Both the position numbers and the translations under genes were made by a program. Below, piece after piece: positions 1 to 6,335 of a stretch of DNA of 7,815 nt. The notes under the pieces were generated by a model, which saw only the letters and a program-made list of their open reading frames with translations, was not told the DNA's origin and did not search any database. The number at the start of each line of letters is the position of its first letter. Positions within the stretch are counted from its first letter, which is position 1. This stretch comes from Aphodousia sp048520025. GTDB lineage: Bacteria > Pseudomonadota > Gammaproteobacteria > Burkholderiales > Burkholderiaceae_F. Location: NCBI GenBank assembly GCA_048520025.1, contig DBFZTP010000055.1:1-7815 (forward strand), in the 5' to 3' direction.

Positions 1-6
1 CTATCA

Positions 7-906
7 ATGAGTCACGAACCACCCCCGCAACCAGGACAACGTCAGCACCGCTCCCTTTTTGAGCGTCTTTCGGTGATTTTCCACAAGCCCACTCGCGAAG
101 ACTTTATCGATACATTGCACGAAGCCAATGAGCAAAAACTCATTGACGACAATGCCTTACAGATGATGGAAGGCGTGATGAGCTTTTCTAAGATGCGTGC
201 GTGTGATTTGATGGTGCCTCGCTCTCAAATTCAATTCGTGGATTTGAGCTTACCGAAGCAAGAGTGGCTTTCTCGCATGATTGAGACGGAACACTCACGT
301 TTCCCGGTGATTTTGGACGGTGACCGTGACAACATTGTTGGGATTTTGCACGCCAAGGTTTTGTTGCGTCTTTTGGTTGAACCGAACTTTAAGGCTCAAG
401 ACCATTTGCGTGCCGTGAAGTACATTCCCGAGAGCATGCCCTTGGATGAGCTCTTGCGTGGTTTTAAGCTCGAGCGCAATCACATGGCCATTGTGGTCGA
501 TGAGTTTGGTTGCGTGTCGGGCCTCATTACGATTGAAGACGTCTTAGAGCAAATCGTAGGCGAAATCGATGACGAATTTGACGAAGTCGATGAAGACGCT
601 GACAACATTTTGGAAGATGCCAAGCACGGCTGGTGGCGCGTGAATGCTTTGACCGAAATTGAGCAATTTGACGAATACTTCGATACCCAAATTAATCAAG
701 AAGAAGATTGCCATTGTGAAACGATCGGTGGTTTGATTGCTGACCGTATGGAGCACATGCCGAAGAAGTCCGAGTCGGTTGAAATTGGTGACTTCCGCTT
801 TACTGTATTACGTGCCGATGAGCGTCAGGTTCGACTCTTGAAGGTGGAGCGTTTAACGCCCGCTGAGATCGAAGCCAAAAATGACGAGAAAGTAGGTCAA
901 AAGTGA
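7..906 (+). CDS. corC: CorC/YbeX-type CBS-domain protein (cytosolic, transporter-associated)
   Basis: The 299-residue product matches the CorC/YbeX family in length (about 290 residues) and layout. A basic, Pro-rich N-terminus leads into the family signature DLMVPRSQ near residues 67-74. A pair of CBS domains covers about 70-185, the second ending in VVDEFGCVSGLITIEDVLEQ (163-182), followed by an acidic linker with many Asp and Glu (186-203) and the CorC_HlyC C-terminal domain (about 207-288, with GGLIADRM at 221-228). There is no hydrophobic segment, so this is the soluble form without the DUF21/CNNM membrane domain. The family is linked to magnesium/cobalt efflux and, in YbeX, to ribosome metabolism; the exact role here is not shown. 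Only six bases precede the ATG, so its ribosome binding site cannot be judged. The stop overlaps the start of lnt, a pairing found widely in proteobacteria. Confidence 0.93.
   Translation: MSHEPPPQPGQRQHRSLFERLSVIFHKPTREDFIDTLHEANEQKLIDDNALQMMEGVMSFSKMRACDLMVPRSQIQFVDLSLPKQEWLSRMIETEHSRFPVILDGDRDNIVGILHAKVLLRLLVEPNFKAQDHLRAVKYIPESMPLDELLRGFKLERNHMAIVVDEFGCVSGLITIEDVLEQIVGEIDDEFDEVDEDADNILEDAKHGWWRVNALTEIEQFDEYFDTQINQEEDCHCETIGGLIADRMEHMPKKSESVEIGDFRFTVLRADERQVRLLKVERLTPAEIEAKNDEKVGQK
893..906 (+). promoter_or_regulatory. Ribosome binding site and GTGA coupling junction of lnt
   Basis: TAGGT lies at 893-897 and the GTG start of lnt at 903, sharing TGA with the corC stop (904-906). The Shine-Dalgarno spacing is good and supports the GTG rather than a later start. 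The overlap suggests that ribosomes ending corC re-initiate on lnt. Confidence 0.7.
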
Positions 907-2441
907 TTTTGAAACCCGAACAAAAGTTTTATCTCTACCGCATTGTTTTAGCCTTTGCGAGCGGTGTGTGTTTGTCTAGCGCCTTTGCGCCAGCTAATCA
1001 GCCGCTCTACGCCATGGCCGCCTTAACGGTCATTTTCTATCTTATTGCGCATACGCAATCGTTAAAACAAACCGCCCTTTGGGCCGTGGCCTTTGGTTTT
1101 GGCTGGTTTGTGAGCGGCATCAATTGGGTCTACTACAGCATGTACCACTACGGTTACATGCCGCTTGAATGGACGTATGTGACGACAAGCGTTTTCTCAT
1201 TGGCCTTGTCAATTTTCCCGATTGCCGCCTTTGTTTTAGCCAACGCTGTCACGAAAGACCCCATCATGCGGATGGCTGCGACCATCCCGGCAGCCTTTAC
1301 GATCACGGAATGGTTGCGTGGTTGGCTTTTGACGGGTTTTCCTTGGTTAAACCCTGCCTATGCGATGGTGGATTCACCGTTAGCAGGCATTGCGCCTTTG
1401 ATGGGTAGCTTTGGCGTGCTTTTGGGCACGGCTTGGATTTGCGGTTTGATCGGTGCCATTTGGGCTGCTCGCGGCCAATGGGTCAATCGCTTGAGCATGG
1501 GCATTATCGGCGTCTGCGTTTTTATGTTGGGTTTGACGGGGCAGTCTGTGCCCTGGACCAATCCCACGGGTGAAGTGTCCGTGCGTTTGGTGCAACCCAA
1601 TTTAGAACCGCGTCTTTTGCAACAGTCGTTAAGCGAACGCTTTGACGAAGTCTATTACTACATGGATCAGGTAAGCGTTGAAAAAGCGCCGATCGATGTT
1701 TTGATGTTGCCCGAATCCGTTTATCCGACCTCTGTCCAACGCTTCCCCCTTCAAGAGGTTTCTCGTTTGCAAGCATGGACGCAAAACGAGAAAAAAACGG
1801 TGATTTTTAACGCCTTTTGGGAACCCACAGCAGGTGACGTGCGAAATGCTGCCGTTGCGCTTAATCCGGAAGGGATCCTTCAACACTATGAAAAGCGCCA
1901 TTTAGTACCTTTCGGTGAATTTGTCCCCTTTGGTTTCCAATGGTTTGTCGATGCCATGCGCATTCCGATGAGTGATCAGGAAAAAGGGTCGGATACGCAA
2001 CCCTTGATGACGATTGCCGGTCACCCCGCAAGCGTTAACATCTGTTACGAAAACCTTTTTGGTGAAGAGTGGATTCGCGCATGGGACAACGGTCAAGATC
2101 CCCAATGGTTGATCAACCTTTCGAATTTAAAGTGGTTTGGTCCGAGTAAAGCCGCTGAGCAACACTTCCAAGTCTCTCGTATGCGCGCAATGGAAATGGC
2201 TCGCCCCGTTTTGAGCGTGACGAATTCCGGCGTCACGGGTTTAATTGACGAAAAGGGCAAGGTGGTCGCTCGATTGGAAACGGACATTGAGTCCTATTTG
2301 GATGTGAAGGTTCAAACGGTGACGGGCGCTGCTACGCCTTACGTTCGTTTCGGCAATTGGGTAGCTTTAATTTGCGCATTTATGATGTTTGCCGTAGGTT
2401 TTTTAGCGCCTCGAGTTTTAAACCGCTTACAAAAGGCATAA
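903..2441 (+). CDS. lnt: Apolipoprotein N-acyltransferase
   Basis: Lnt transfers an acyl chain from phospholipid to the N-terminal cysteine of apolipoproteins in the inner membrane, the last step of lipoprotein maturation. The 512-residue product has the family layout: several hydrophobic segments in residues 12-212, a periplasmic nitrilase-type domain (about 224-470) and a final membrane helix (about 485-504). The catalytic triad is recognisable as Glu271 (MLPESVYP), Lys331 (EKRHLVPFGEF) and Cys381 (NICYENLFGE). Glu339 and Glu383 sit at the same offsets from Lys and Cys (8 and 2 residues) as E343 and E389 in the E. coli enzyme. GFPWLNPAYA (145-154) is a further family signature. The start is GTG at 903, overlapping the corC stop as GTGA, with TAGGT (893-897) six to seven bases upstream as ribosome binding site. 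Expression is therefore probably coupled to corC. Confidence 0.97.
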   Translation: MILKPEQKFYLYRIVLAFASGVCLSSAFAPANQPLYAMAALTVIFYLIAHTQSLKQTALWAVAFGFGWFVSGINWVYYSMYHYGYMPLEWTYVTTSVFSLALSIFPIAAFVLANAVTKDPIMRMAATIPAAFTITEWLRGWLLTGFPWLNPAYAMVDSPLAGIAPLMGSFGVLLGTAWICGLIGAIWAARGQWVNRLSMGIIGVCVFMLGLTGQSVPWTNPTGEVSVRLVQPNLEPRLLQQSLSERFDEVYYYMDQVSVEKAPIDVLMLPESVYPTSVQRFPLQEVSRLQAWTQNEKKTVIFNAFWEPTAGDVRNAAVALNPEGILQHYEKRHLVPFGEFVPFGFQWFVDAMRIPMSDQEKGSDTQPLMTIAGHPASVNICYENLFGEEWIRAWDNGQDPQWLINLSNLKWFGPSKAAEQHFQVSRMRAMEMARPVLSVTNSGVTGLIDEKGKVVARLETDIESYLDVKVQTVTGAATPYVRFGNWVALICAFMMFAVGFLAPRVLNRLQKA

Positions 2442-2455
2442 AATTAAACATTTAA

Positions 2456-2486
2456 CACTGATAAATCAGTGAAAAATCGATTTTTT
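2456..2486 (+). promoter_or_regulatory. Dyad and AT-rich palindrome in the glyQ leader region
   Basis: The 62-base gap between lnt and glyQ contains a perfect inverted repeat, CACTGAT (2456-2462) and ATCAGTG (2465-2471), separated by AA. Directly after it comes a 14-base perfect palindrome of A5-TCGA-T5 (2472-2485) plus one more T. In RNA the first can fold as a 6-bp stem with a UAAA loop; the T run sits ten bases further on, so it makes a poor intrinsic terminator. As DNA the 7-2-7 symmetry would suit an operator. The sequence does not decide between weak terminator, operator and chance. TTAACA (2452-2457) resembles a -35 box, but no good -10 follows at the right distance, so no promoter is claimed. 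Confidence 0.4.
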
Positions 2487-2489
2487 AAC

Positions 2490-2506
2490 AAAGGTCTTAG
2501 TCGATG
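2490..2506 (+). promoter_or_regulatory. Ribosome binding site of glyQ
   Basis: AAAGG at 2490-2494 lies nine bases before the ATG at 2504. This supports the start, which also gives the family-typical N-terminus ITFQEVILRLQQYW. Confidence 0.6.
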
Positions 2507-3406
2507 ATTACGTTTCAAGAAGTGATTCTGCGCTTACAGCAGTATTGGAACCAACAAGGTTGCGCCTTATTGCAACCGATTGATATGGAAGTGGGTGCAG
2601 GTACGTCTCACACGGCGACCTTTTTACGCGCGTTAGGCCCTGAGCCTTGGCGTGCTGCCTATGTGCAACCGTCTCGTCGTCCGAAGGACGCACGTTACGG
2701 CGAAAACCCCAACCGTTTGCACCAACACCATCAATACCAAGTGGTCTTAAAGCCTGCTCCCACGAACATCGTGGACTTGTATTTGGGCAGTCTCCGCGCT
2801 TTGGGTATTGACACGGAAGTCAATGACATCCGTTTTGTTGAAGACAACTGGGAAAATCCCACGTTGGGTGCCTGGGGCTTGGGCTGGGAAGTTTGGATGA
2901 ACGGTATGGAAGTGACGCAATTTACGTACTTCCAACAAGTGGGCGGTCTTGAATGTAAGCCCATTACCGGTGAAATCACGTACGGTCTCGAACGCTTGAC
3001 GATGTATTTGCAAAATTGCGACAACGTCTACGATTTGGTTTACACGAAGTGGCACGATGCCGAAGGCAAGGAACACGTCTTGACCTACGGTGACGTCTTC
3101 CACCAAAACGAAGTGGAACAAAGTCACTACAACTTTGAAGCGAGCGACCCCGTGAAGCTTTTGAGCCAATTTAACTACTTTGAAGGCGAAGCTCAACGCA
3201 TGATGGATTTGAATTTGGCGCTGCCCGCTTACGAAATGGTTTTGAAAGCCGGTCACACCTTCAACCTCTTGGACGCTCGTGGCGCCATCAGTGTGACGGA
3301 ACGTGCCGCTTACATCGCTCGTATCCGCAATATCAGTCGCGCAGTGGCTCAAAGCTACTATGACTCTCGTGAACGTTTGGGCTTCCCGATGCTCAAAAAG
3401 AATTAA
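2504..3406 (+). CDS. glyQ: Glycyl-tRNA synthetase alpha subunit
   Basis: This is the catalytic alpha subunit of the bacterial alpha2-beta2 glycyl-tRNA synthetase, which charges tRNA-Gly in the cytoplasm. The 300 residues compare with 303 in E. coli and are highly conserved along the whole length. Class II synthetase signatures are visible: YVQPSRRPKDARYGENPNR (53-71), VEDNWENPTLGAWGLGWEVW (112-131), MEVTQFTYFQQVGG (135-148) and the motif 3 segment TGEITYGLERL (155-165) with its invariant Arg. YGDVFHQNEVEQS and NLLDARGAISVTER close the protein in family style. Residues 73-76 read HQHH where most GlyQ proteins I recall have QHYY. Two tandem stops (TAATAA) end the gene. Lysine is mostly AAG, shared with glyS and unlike plsC. 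The next gene is its partner subunit, 20 bases on if glyS starts at 3427. Confidence 0.98.
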   Translation: MITFQEVILRLQQYWNQQGCALLQPIDMEVGAGTSHTATFLRALGPEPWRAAYVQPSRRPKDARYGENPNRLHQHHQYQVVLKPAPTNIVDLYLGSLRALGIDTEVNDIRFVEDNWENPTLGAWGLGWEVWMNGMEVTQFTYFQQVGGLECKPITGEITYGLERLTMYLQNCDNVYDLVYTKWHDAEGKEHVLTYGDVFHQNEVEQSHYNFEASDPVKLLSQFNYFEGEAQRMMDLNLALPAYEMVLKAGHTFNLLDARGAISVTERAAYIARIRNISRAVAQSYYDSRERLGFPMLKKN

Positions 3407-3426
3407 TAAGAATGGGGCATAAGAAA

Positions 3427-5517
3427 ATGACTAGTTTGTTAGTGGAATTGCAAACCGAAGAGTTGCCGCCGAAGGCATTGCACAACTTGTCGGAAGCGTT
3501 TGCGAAGAATTTGGAAAAGAGTTTGGCAAGCCAAAACTTCTTAGCTGATGGCTCTGTGACGACCGTTTACGGTTCTCCGCGCCGTTTGGCTGCTGTGATC
3601 ACGAATGTGTTGGCAAAGTCCCCCGACCAAGCCTTTAAGCAAAAGCTCGTGCCGGTGCGCATTGGTTTAGATGCTGAAGGTAAGGCCACGCCCGCTTTGG
3701 AAAAGAAGATGAAGGCGTTGGGCATCACCGCTGACGTGAGCGAACTTCAACGCGTCTCTGATGGCAAGAACGAACAGTTGGTTTATGAAGGTGTGCGTGC
3801 CGGTATTGAGTTGGCCACTGGTCTTCAAACGGCCATTGAAACGGCAGCGAACAATTTGCCCATCCCGAAGGTCATGCACTATCAATTAAATGATGGTGAA
3901 ACGACGGTGGCTTTTGTGCGCCCCGTTAAGCACTTGATCGCTTTGTATGGCGAAGACGTGGTGCCGGTGAGCTTTGTGGGTTTGAAGGCCGATCGTTTGA
4001 CAACGGGCCATCGCTTTCACACCGAAGGCTTAATCTCTATTAAGTCAGCCGACAGCTACGAAGAACAATTGCAAACCGAAGGTAAGGTGATGCCTGCCTT
4101 TGCTGCTCGTCGCGCCAAGATTGTGGAATCTGCTCAAGCCATGGCCCGTGCCATGGGTGGCGAAGCCATCATGCCCGAAGCTCTCGTTGAAGAAGTGAGC
4201 GCTTTGACGGAATGGCCGGTGGTCTATGAATCAAGCTTTGAAGAAGAATTCTTGGTGGTTCCGCAAGAATGCTTGATTTTGACGATGCAAGAAAATCAAC
4301 GCTACTTCGCAGTGAAGGACGCTCAAGGTCACTTGATGAATCGCTTCCTTTTGGTTTCTCATTTGGAAGCCAAGGACGGTGGCGAAGCCATCCGCTCCGG
4401 TAACGCCCGCGTGGTGCGTGCCCGTTTGGCTGATGCTAAGTTCTTCTACGACCAAGACAAGAAGACGACGTTGGAGAGCCGCATTCCGGAATTAAAGAAC
4501 GTGGTTTATCACAATAAGTTGGGTACGCAAGCCGAACGTGTTGAACGCGTGAAGATGATTGCTGCTCGCGTGGCTCAATTGATCGGTGCCGATGAAGCTC
4601 AAGCCGTTCGTGCCGCTCAATTGGCTAAGGTTGACCTCTTAACCTTGATGGTGGGTGAATTCCCCGAATTGCAAGGCATCATGGGTGAATACTACGCCAA
4701 TAACGATGGTGAAACGGCTGATGTTGCTAAGGCCATCCGTGAACACTATCAACCGCGTTTCGCGGGCGACGAATTGCCCTCGACGAACGTGAGCTTGGCT
4801 GTGGCTTTGGCTGACAAGCTTGAAACGCTCTCCGGTCTTTTCGGTATTGGTCAAATGCCCACGGGTGACAAGGATCCGTTTGCTTTGCGCCGTCACGCTT
4901 TGGGCGTTTTGCGCATGTTGATCGAAAAGGAATTGAACGTTTCTTTGACGCAATTGGTCGATATCGGCTACGAAGCCATGCAAACGGTGGCTGGCGTCAA
5001 GGATGCTCGTGCTGAATTGTTGGCTTTCTTTGAAGATCGCTTGCGCGTGATCTTTAAGGATAAGGGCTTTAGTGCTCAAGAAGTGGACGCTGTGTTGGCC
5101 GCTAACCCGGCTACGCCCTTGGAAGTGCCCGCTCGCTTGGAAGCCGTTCGTGCCTTCTCTCAAATGGAAGAAGCAGAAGCCTTGGCTGCTGCTAATAAGC
5201 GTATCGGCAACATCCTTAAAAAGAGCACGGAAGCCATTAAGGAAGTCGATGCTGCGCTCTTTGAAGAAGACGCTGAAAAGACCTTGTTCGACGCTTTGGT
5301 CGCTGTTGAGCCGCAAGTTCAAAGCTTGTATGCTGAAGGCGCTTATACCGACGTGTTGAAGCTCTTGGCTCCGATGAAGGCCCCTGTCGACAAGTTCTTT
5401 GAAGACGTGATGGTGAACGTTGAAAACGAAGCAATTCGTCAAAATCGCTTAGCCCTTTTGGCTCGTTTACACCGTACAATGAACTTGGTGGCTGAACTCT
5501 CGCGTTTGGCTAACTGA
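3427..5517 (+). CDS. glyS: Glycyl-tRNA synthetase beta subunit
   Basis: The beta subunit binds tRNA-Gly and pairs with GlyQ. From the ATG at 3427 it has 696 residues (E. coli 689). N-terminal family motifs are ELQTEELPPKAL (7-18), SPRRLA (50-55), TTGHRFH (192-198) and MQENQRYF (287-294). An HD-like region follows with LMVGEFPELQGIMGEYYA (407-424) and DKDPFALRRHALG (481-493). The C-terminus (about 560-690) is the DALR-type anticodon-binding region, with ANKRIGNILKK (589-599). A longer reading from the ATG at 3412 would add five residues (MGHKK), but that ATG has little Shine-Dalgarno sequence before it. The start at 3427 has GGGG (3414-3417) nine bases upstream and gives the N-terminus expected of the family. 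Almost every lysine codon is AAG (about 45 against one AAA by hand count), a sign of strong translational selection. A good intrinsic terminator follows the tandem stop TGATAA. Confidence 0.97.
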   Translation: MTSLLVELQTEELPPKALHNLSEAFAKNLEKSLASQNFLADGSVTTVYGSPRRLAAVITNVLAKSPDQAFKQKLVPVRIGLDAEGKATPALEKKMKALGITADVSELQRVSDGKNEQLVYEGVRAGIELATGLQTAIETAANNLPIPKVMHYQLNDGETTVAFVRPVKHLIALYGEDVVPVSFVGLKADRLTTGHRFHTEGLISIKSADSYEEQLQTEGKVMPAFAARRAKIVESAQAMARAMGGEAIMPEALVEEVSALTEWPVVYESSFEEEFLVVPQECLILTMQENQRYFAVKDAQGHLMNRFLLVSHLEAKDGGEAIRSGNARVVRARLADAKFFYDQDKKTTLESRIPELKNVVYHNKLGTQAERVERVKMIAARVAQLIGADEAQAVRAAQLAKVDLLTLMVGEFPELQGIMGEYYANNDGETADVAKAIREHYQPRFAGDELPSTNVSLAVALADKLETLSGLFGIGQMPTGDKDPFALRRHALGVLRMLIEKELNVSLTQLVDIGYEAMQTVAGVKDARAELLAFFEDRLRVIFKDKGFSAQEVDAVLAANPATPLEVPARLEAVRAFSQMEEAEALAAANKRIGNILKKSTEAIKEVDAALFEEDAEKTLFDALVAVEPQVQSLYAEGAYTDVLKLLAPMKAPVDKFFEDVMVNVENEAIRQNRLALLARLHRTMNLVAELSRLAN

Positions 5518-5538
5518 TAAGGTTTCTTAATCGGTGAG

Positions 5539-5573
5539 AAAGGCTCTCGGTTTTCAGACCTGAGGGCCTTTTT
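5539..5573 (+). terminator. Intrinsic terminator after glyS
   Basis: The arms AAAGGCTCTCGG (5539-5550) and CCTGAGGGCCTTT (from 5560) pair into a stem of about 12 bp with two G-U pairs and a loop of about nine bases (5551-5559). The 3' side runs into TTTTT (5569-5573). This is a classic Rho-independent terminator, starting 22 bases after the glyS stop. It should end the glyQS transcript in whole or part. Confidence 0.88.
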
Positions 5574-5576
5574 AAT
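5571..5576 (+). promoter_or_regulatory. Possible -10 element for plsC
   Basis: TTTAAT matches the sigma-70 -10 consensus in five of six positions and would start transcription near 5583, about a dozen bases before plsC. No recognisable -35 box lies 16-18 bases upstream, where the terminator stem sits, and short AT hexamers are common. It is listed only because plsC follows a strong terminator and has no other visible promoter. Confidence 0.15.
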
Positions 5577-5594
5577 GTTGTTGGACTTGTGGCT

Positions 5595-6335
5595 ATGAAC
5601 ACGATTCGCGGTTGGCTTTTTTATATTGTTTTATCCATCACGTTAGTGCCGCTGGCATTGTTGGCCATTCTTTTGTACCCGGCCCCTTTGACTTGGCGTT
5701 ACGCCGTGGGGCGCTCTTGGGCGCGATTGATGTTGGAGTGCGGACGCGTCATTTGCGGAATGCGCTATGAAGTCAAAGGGATGGAGAATTTCCCGGCTGC
5801 CGATGAACCTGTTCTCGTTTTAAGTAAACACCAATCGGCTTGGGAAATCTTCTGGCTGATGAGCTATGTGCCGCATCAAGTCAGTTTCGTCTATAAAAAA
5901 GAACTTCACTACGTGCCTGTTTTTGGTCAAGCTTTAGCCACCATGAAAATGATGGCGATTGACCGTAAAAAGGGAGCTAATGCCTATTCGCAATTTGTTC
6001 GCCAAGGGCGTCGCTTTTTGAAAAACGGTTGGTGGATTTTGATGTTCCCGGAAGGCACACGTACGGCACCGGGCGCCAAGACCACCTACAAAACGGGTGG
6101 TGCACGATTTGCTGCGTTAACGGGCGCGAAGATTGTCCCCGTGGCTTTAAATTCCGGGGAATGTTGGCCTAGAAACAGCATTGCCAAAAAGCCCGGTTTA
6201 ATTACCGTGTCGGTGGGGCCTGCTATCCTTTCTGAAGGCCGCACCCACGAAGAAATTCAAAACGATTTGGTCACTTGGATCGAGTCGGAAATGAAAAATA
6301 TTTCTCCTACCCTGTATGGTCAAAAAGACAGTTAA
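5595..6335 (+). CDS. plsC: 1-acyl-sn-glycerol-3-phosphate acyltransferase (PlsC family)
   Basis: PlsC-type enzymes acylate lysophosphatidic acid to phosphatidic acid at the inner membrane, a core step of phospholipid synthesis. The 246-residue product (from the ATG at 5595) begins with a hydrophobic helix (about 8-29). It then carries the acyltransferase blocks: KHQSAWE (78-84), with catalytic His79 and Glu84 in the HX4E form, block II around MMAIDRKKG (119-127), FPEGTRT (151-157), and block IV IVPVALNSGE (180-189). Reading from the in-frame GTG at 5589 adds two residues, but TTGGA (5581-5585) is better spaced for the ATG, so I chose 5595. Lysine is mostly AAA here, unlike glyS. The gene follows the glyS terminator by 21 bases and overlaps, or lies just before, the metallopeptidase gene, so those two are probably cotranscribed. 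Which lysophospholipid or acyl donor it prefers cannot be read from sequence. Confidence 0.93.
   Translation: MNTIRGWLFYIVLSITLVPLALLAILLYPAPLTWRYAVGRSWARLMLECGRVICGMRYEVKGMENFPAADEPVLVLSKHQSAWEIFWLMSYVPHQVSFVYKKELHYVPVFGQALATMKMMAIDRKKGANAYSQFVRQGRRFLKNGWWILMFPEGTRTAPGAKTTYKTGGARFAALTGAKIVPVALNSGECWPRNSIAKKPGLITVSVGPAILSEGRTHEEIQNDLVTWIESEMKNISPTLYGQKDS

Noticed and set aside
2436..2480. Promoter boxes TAAAAT (2439-2444) and TTAACA (2452-2457) before glyQ
   Set aside because: Each hexamer matches consensus in five positions but neither has an acceptable partner at 16-18 bases. The region is AT-rich enough to give such matches by chance.
2747..3352. 201-residue open frame on the minus strand opposite glyQ
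   Set aside because: It is in codon register with glyQ and stays open only because glyQ avoids TTA, CTA and TCA codons; its stop is the TTA codon at 2747. It has no recognisable domain or binding site.
5072..5359. 95-residue plus-strand frame inside glyS
   Set aside because: A Leu/Lys/Trp-rich translation of glyS in a shifted frame, with no sign of its own start region or a family.
4639..5442. 267-residue open frame on the minus strand opposite glyS
   Set aside because: It is also in register with glyS and ends at the TTA codon at 4639. Strong codon bias explains its length; the sequence looks like reversed GlyS coding.
5673..5852. HX4E instead of HX4D in the PlsC acyltransferase motif
   Set aside because: KHQSAWE is a known form of this motif in betaproteobacterial PlsC proteins, so it is not unusual.
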